Shown here: in pieces, positions 7,401-8,576 of the stretch | Layout of the letters: every line of letters begins with the position of its first letter | Position numbering within the stretch: position 1 is the stretch's first letter | DNA from: CAYYNP01 sp964472545 | Lineage (GTDB): Bacteria; Planctomycetota; Planctomycetia; Pirellulales; Thermoguttaceae | NCBI GenBank assembly: GCA_964472545.1 | Contig: CAYYNP010000375.1 | Location: 1-8,576, forward strand | Direction: 5' to 3' | Length of the DNA: 8,576 nt | Program-made: the position numbers and the translations under genes | The notes under the pieces: generated by a model | What the model was told of the DNA's origin: nothing | The model's input: the letters and a program-made list of their open reading frames with translations, nothing else | Databases searched by the model: none

Positions 7401-8246
7401 TGGCGCGGGGGGCTGGTAGTGAAGCGGCAACACGGCGCCCGGGCCGTTGGGGTCGCGCGGCGGCGGGTTGATTGGACGCGGATCGGTCGCCGGCATGCCT
7501 TGCCGCGTCCGGATGCCCTGCCGATATCCGCTCCGATAGGCCTCGACGGCTTGATGCACCTTCGTCGGATTGGCCTTGTGCAAAGGCAGCACGCGCATCT
7601 GCTCGCCGTTTGGCCGGCCGGCGCGATCCAAGGCACGAATCAGCCGCATCAACTCACCGACCAGCGACGGTGTGCCCGAAAGCTGCAAACCGTTGCGCCG
7701 ACGATCCACGTGCAGTTGCAGCGAACTGCCCGAGGGGCTCACCAACTCATAGGCGGGATCACCCGCGGCCGTCGGCCCCAGTGGCCGCAACCGCGGTCCG
7801 ATCAGGTTGCGCAGCGCGGGCTCGATCTGCTCGACGCGTGCCTGCGCCAGCGGCACGAACTCGTCTCGCCGCGTGGCTTCGACGGGAACTGTTTCCGCCG
7901 GAACTGCTTCCGTGGGGCGGGAAGCTTGGGCGAGGACTCCCATCGCCGTCAATTCCCGTTGAATCGCTTGATGGGCCGCCGGCGGCGCCACCACCAGCAG
8001 TTGACCGGTGTGGGAATCGGTCGCCACGTGAACGCCCGCCTCTGCAAACTGCCCGCGCAGCCGATCCGCGGCCGGATCGAGCCACTCGGCCGGACACGGA
8101 TAGGCCCTCACGGTCGGCTTCTCGGCCGGCGTGGTGTTGGGCCCTTGGCCGACCACGGTCCCCGCCAACGCGGTCAGTATGCAGAGGCATGCATACCGAC
8201 GGAGAATCCGCGGCGCAACCAGCGTTGCTCTGGAAGGTGATTTCAC
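4446..8246 (-). CDS. Giant secretin (GspD/PulD superfamily) with expanded N-domain array
   Basis: Secretins form the ring channel in the outer membrane for type II secretion, type IV pili and similar machines. I start at GTG 8246 (1266 residues) because it gives a signal peptide (basic MKSPSR and RILRR, hydrophobic 19-33, cleavage near Gln34); a GTG at 8369 would add 41 implausible residues. No Shine-Dalgarno site is visible. N-type modules, in residue numbers: 46-102, 128-209, 217-399 (split by a Pro/Gly-rich insert of about 243-361), 406-471, 477-542, 550-640, 646-723 and 731-808, several with a strand such as DARTNSLIV (515-523) or DVRANTLIV (613-621). The barrel spans about 812-1111, with LSRPQVMTLDN (951-961), an S/T/N/Q-rich stretch (846-919), the signature VPFLGDLPIVNHFF (1077-1090) and LTPHVV (1106-1111). 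The tail 1112-1266 contains WCLADVQELHG (1130-1140) and then Pro-rich sequence. Usual GspD length is about 650-750 residues. The lipoprotein follows directly. No ATPase or pilin gene is nearby. Confidence 0.93.
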   Translation of the reverse strand: MKSPSRATLVAPRILRRYACLCILTALAGTVVGQGPNTTPAEKPTVRAYPCPAEWLDPAADRLRGQFAEAGVHVATDSHTGQLLVVAPPAAHQAIQRELTAMGVLAQASRPTEAVPAETVPVEATRRDEFVPLAQARVEQIEPALRNLIGPRLRPLGPTAAGDPAYELVSPSGSSLQLHVDRRRNGLQLSGTPSLVGELMRLIRALDRAGRPNGEQMRVLPLHKANPTKVHQAVEAYRSGYRQGIRTRQGMPATDPRPINPPPRDPNGPGAVLPLHYQPPAPHGPMPEGPGAYPPGYGQAQRASFLMQAPGTPAGGGRGVDPSGAAPQPPNPQPANLQPPNLDPTVADPADPRAAESRFREPLTDVEVEALPDLGVIILRGRDRDVAELSRIIEEIERISAETEPAIEIYPLRYVGGEALAALVEQVNVALLGGRQGRVSVTPLVKPNALLLIGWGEAVEAAKELIRKLDRPVAPETQLQVFPLRHTPALAMQTTVQGFFTGRMGLGPRVLVGADARTNSLIVQAAPRDLAEVALLLKRLDRPDGQAVSRVQVFSLKNSLAAETGGVLQMAIDAARVGSTEQRSTVLELLAVGPDGQQIISSGLLNDVEITPDVRANTLIVTAPAESMGLLAKLIEHLDSPSAVAQIKVFRITNGDAMAMVTMLQSLLPSTSGVPGPQLPGAEGESSLVPVRFSVDTRTNSIVATGSKGDLNIIEALLLRLDEEEDQQRVNSVYRLKNAPAIDVATAINEFLRSERLVQQATPGVINPFQRIESEVVVVPEPISNALIISATPRFFEEIQMLVQKLDEEPPQVMIQVLIAEVALGDIDEFGVELGLQDSLLFDRSLLGNLITTIQTTQTSSQGDVTTATNEIIQAADNTPGYAFNNSSLGNSGSALSLSQSGTVGGQGLSNFSVGRVNGELGFGGLVLSASSQSVNVLIRALQESRRLEVLSRPQVMTLDNQPAYIQIGKRVPRISGSEMNQRGQVNTIEMEPVGLILGVTPRISPEGMVVMEIDAEKSELDPVSDGIPVSIAEGTVIRSPSVNLTTAQTTVSASDGETIVLGGLITKSTKKISRSVPFLGDLPIVNHFFRYDNAAEQRTELLIILTPHVVRSPEDAERLKQVEAARMHWCLADVQELHGLTGLYGADDPSLYQIPVIYPDENPRGLILQEYPPADASELIPGPIAPEGELLPPAVPRPAPPLQSGPPASEPMLRILPSPEEASMMRLPPPSAVMPAQYVQPMPPTHSRHLAPRGATAFPEMRPLP
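7222..7266 (-). repeat. Three tandem 15-bp units in the secretin's proline-rich insert
   Basis: Three near-identical units (AGGTTGGGCGGCTGT and variants on the plus strand) lie at 7222-7236, 7237-7251 and 7252-7266. They encode the pentapeptides QPPNP, QPANL and QPPNL in the disordered insert of the split third N-module. The unit length is a multiple of three, so copy number could change without breaking the frame. Confidence 0.85.
7885..7914 (-). repeat. Two tandem 15-bp units in the secretin N-terminal linker
   Basis: GGAACTGTTTCCGCC (7885-7899) and GGAACTGCTTCCGTG (7900-7914) match at 13 of 15 positions. They encode AVPAE and TVPVE between the first and second N-type modules, a short linker that probably grew by in-frame duplication. 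Confidence 0.7.
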
Positions 8247-8326
8247 GAAAATGGCCCGGACTGGTGGTGGGGTCGCGTGCGTGTTGACGGAAGGCGGGCC
8301 GTCGGAAACGGTAGAAGAGGAGGGGC

Positions 8327-8355
8327 ATACTACGGATTCGCCGCCAGCCGTACAA
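8327..8355 (-). promoter_or_regulatory. Weak promoter candidate for the secretin/lipoprotein unit
   Basis: Read on the minus strand, TTGTAC (8355-8350) and TAGTAT (8332-8327) are exactly 17 nt apart. They match the sigma-70 consensus at three and four of six positions. The pair lies about 80 nt before the GTG start. This is only suggestive. Confidence 0.22.
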
Positions 8356-8356
8356 G

Positions 8357-8373
8357 GCCAGTTGGCCACTGGC
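8357..8373. promoter_or_regulatory. Inverted repeat next to the secretin promoter candidate
   Basis: GCCAGT (8357-8362) and ACTGGC (8368-8373) are perfect inverted 6-bp arms with a 5-nt spacer. The repeat sits immediately upstream of the -35-like box of the candidate promoter, a position that would suit a dimeric regulator. Six-base arms can occur by chance. Confidence 0.25.
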
Positions 8374-8493
8374 GGTCAAGCTGCGCAATATCGAGAAACT
8401 AGGGAGGGGCACGCCCGCCTTGGTTTGCCTAAGACCCGCGAAGAGGAGATCTCGCCTGGCAGCGTAGTAGTCAGCAACAGTGAGATTGACGGG

Positions 8494-8576
<83 letters not shown>

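Noticed and set aside
7344..8287. Two overlapping plus-strand frames of 270-300 residues opposite the secretin N-terminal half
   Set aside because: Both are antisense shadows with Arg/Pro/Ala-rich composition and no recognisable features, whereas the minus frame encodes repeated N-type modules.
8247..8369. 41-residue N-terminal extension of the secretin from GTG 8369
   Set aside because: The extension is Ser/Pro-rich and would bury the signal peptide. Starting at GTG 8246 gives a normal basic N-region and hydrophobic core.
7759..8412. Frame-shifted minus-strand reading that might be a displaced secretin N-terminus
   Set aside because: Its sequence past 8240 turns into an Arg/Gly-rich shadow, and the secretin frame already has its own signal peptide, so no frameshift is needed.

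Overview
The window looks like a fragment of a high-GC planctomycete genome, probably of the Pirellulales type. The basis is the very long secretin with repeated N-domains and its planctomycete-like C-terminal tail, the exported proline/arginine-rich proteins without familiar families, the weak or absent Shine-Dalgarno sites at several starts, and a GC-rich hairpin element of a kind I associate with these genomes. The assignment rests on recognition of protein style, not on a database search.

Layout. Positions 1-422 hold no convincing gene, but do hold a candidate promoter and small hairpins. Positions 423-1760 (+) encode a complete RhlE-type DEAD-box RNA helicase. Positions 1761-2008 are intergenic, with a two-hairpin element and AT-rich -10-like boxes. 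Next come two closely spaced plus-strand genes for exported proteins. One (2009-2821) is a Pro/Arg-rich protein of unknown function with an internal repeat. The other (2848-3573) has a signal peptide, a disordered linker and a C-terminal BON-like domain. Facing them on the minus strand is a two-gene unit: a giant secretin (4446-8246, GTG start), followed by a predicted lipoprotein (3362-4435). The lipoprotein frame runs 212 nt into the 3' end of the BON gene on the opposite strand. Positions 8247-8490 are the secretin's upstream region. Positions 8495-8576 are poly-G followed by poly-C, almost certainly a sequencing or assembly artefact at a contig end.

How the genes may work together. The secretin would form an outer-membrane channel with an unusually long periplasmic stalk of about eight N-type modules, one of them split by a roughly 120-residue proline-rich insert. 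The lipoprotein is translationally coupled to it and could be an accessory or pilotin-like partner (inference). The two exported proteins on the other strand may act in the same compartment; BON-like domains also occur in some secretin systems. No secretion ATPase, inner-membrane platform or pilin gene lies in the window, so the type of machine cannot be decided here.

The most unusual points are the secretin's domain count and split domain, the 14-bp tandem duplication at the secretin/lipoprotein junction that creates a five-codon reading frame overlapping both genes by ATGA, and the long antisense overlap between the lipoprotein and BON genes. I found no tRNA, rRNA, CRISPR array, insertion sequence or phage gene.
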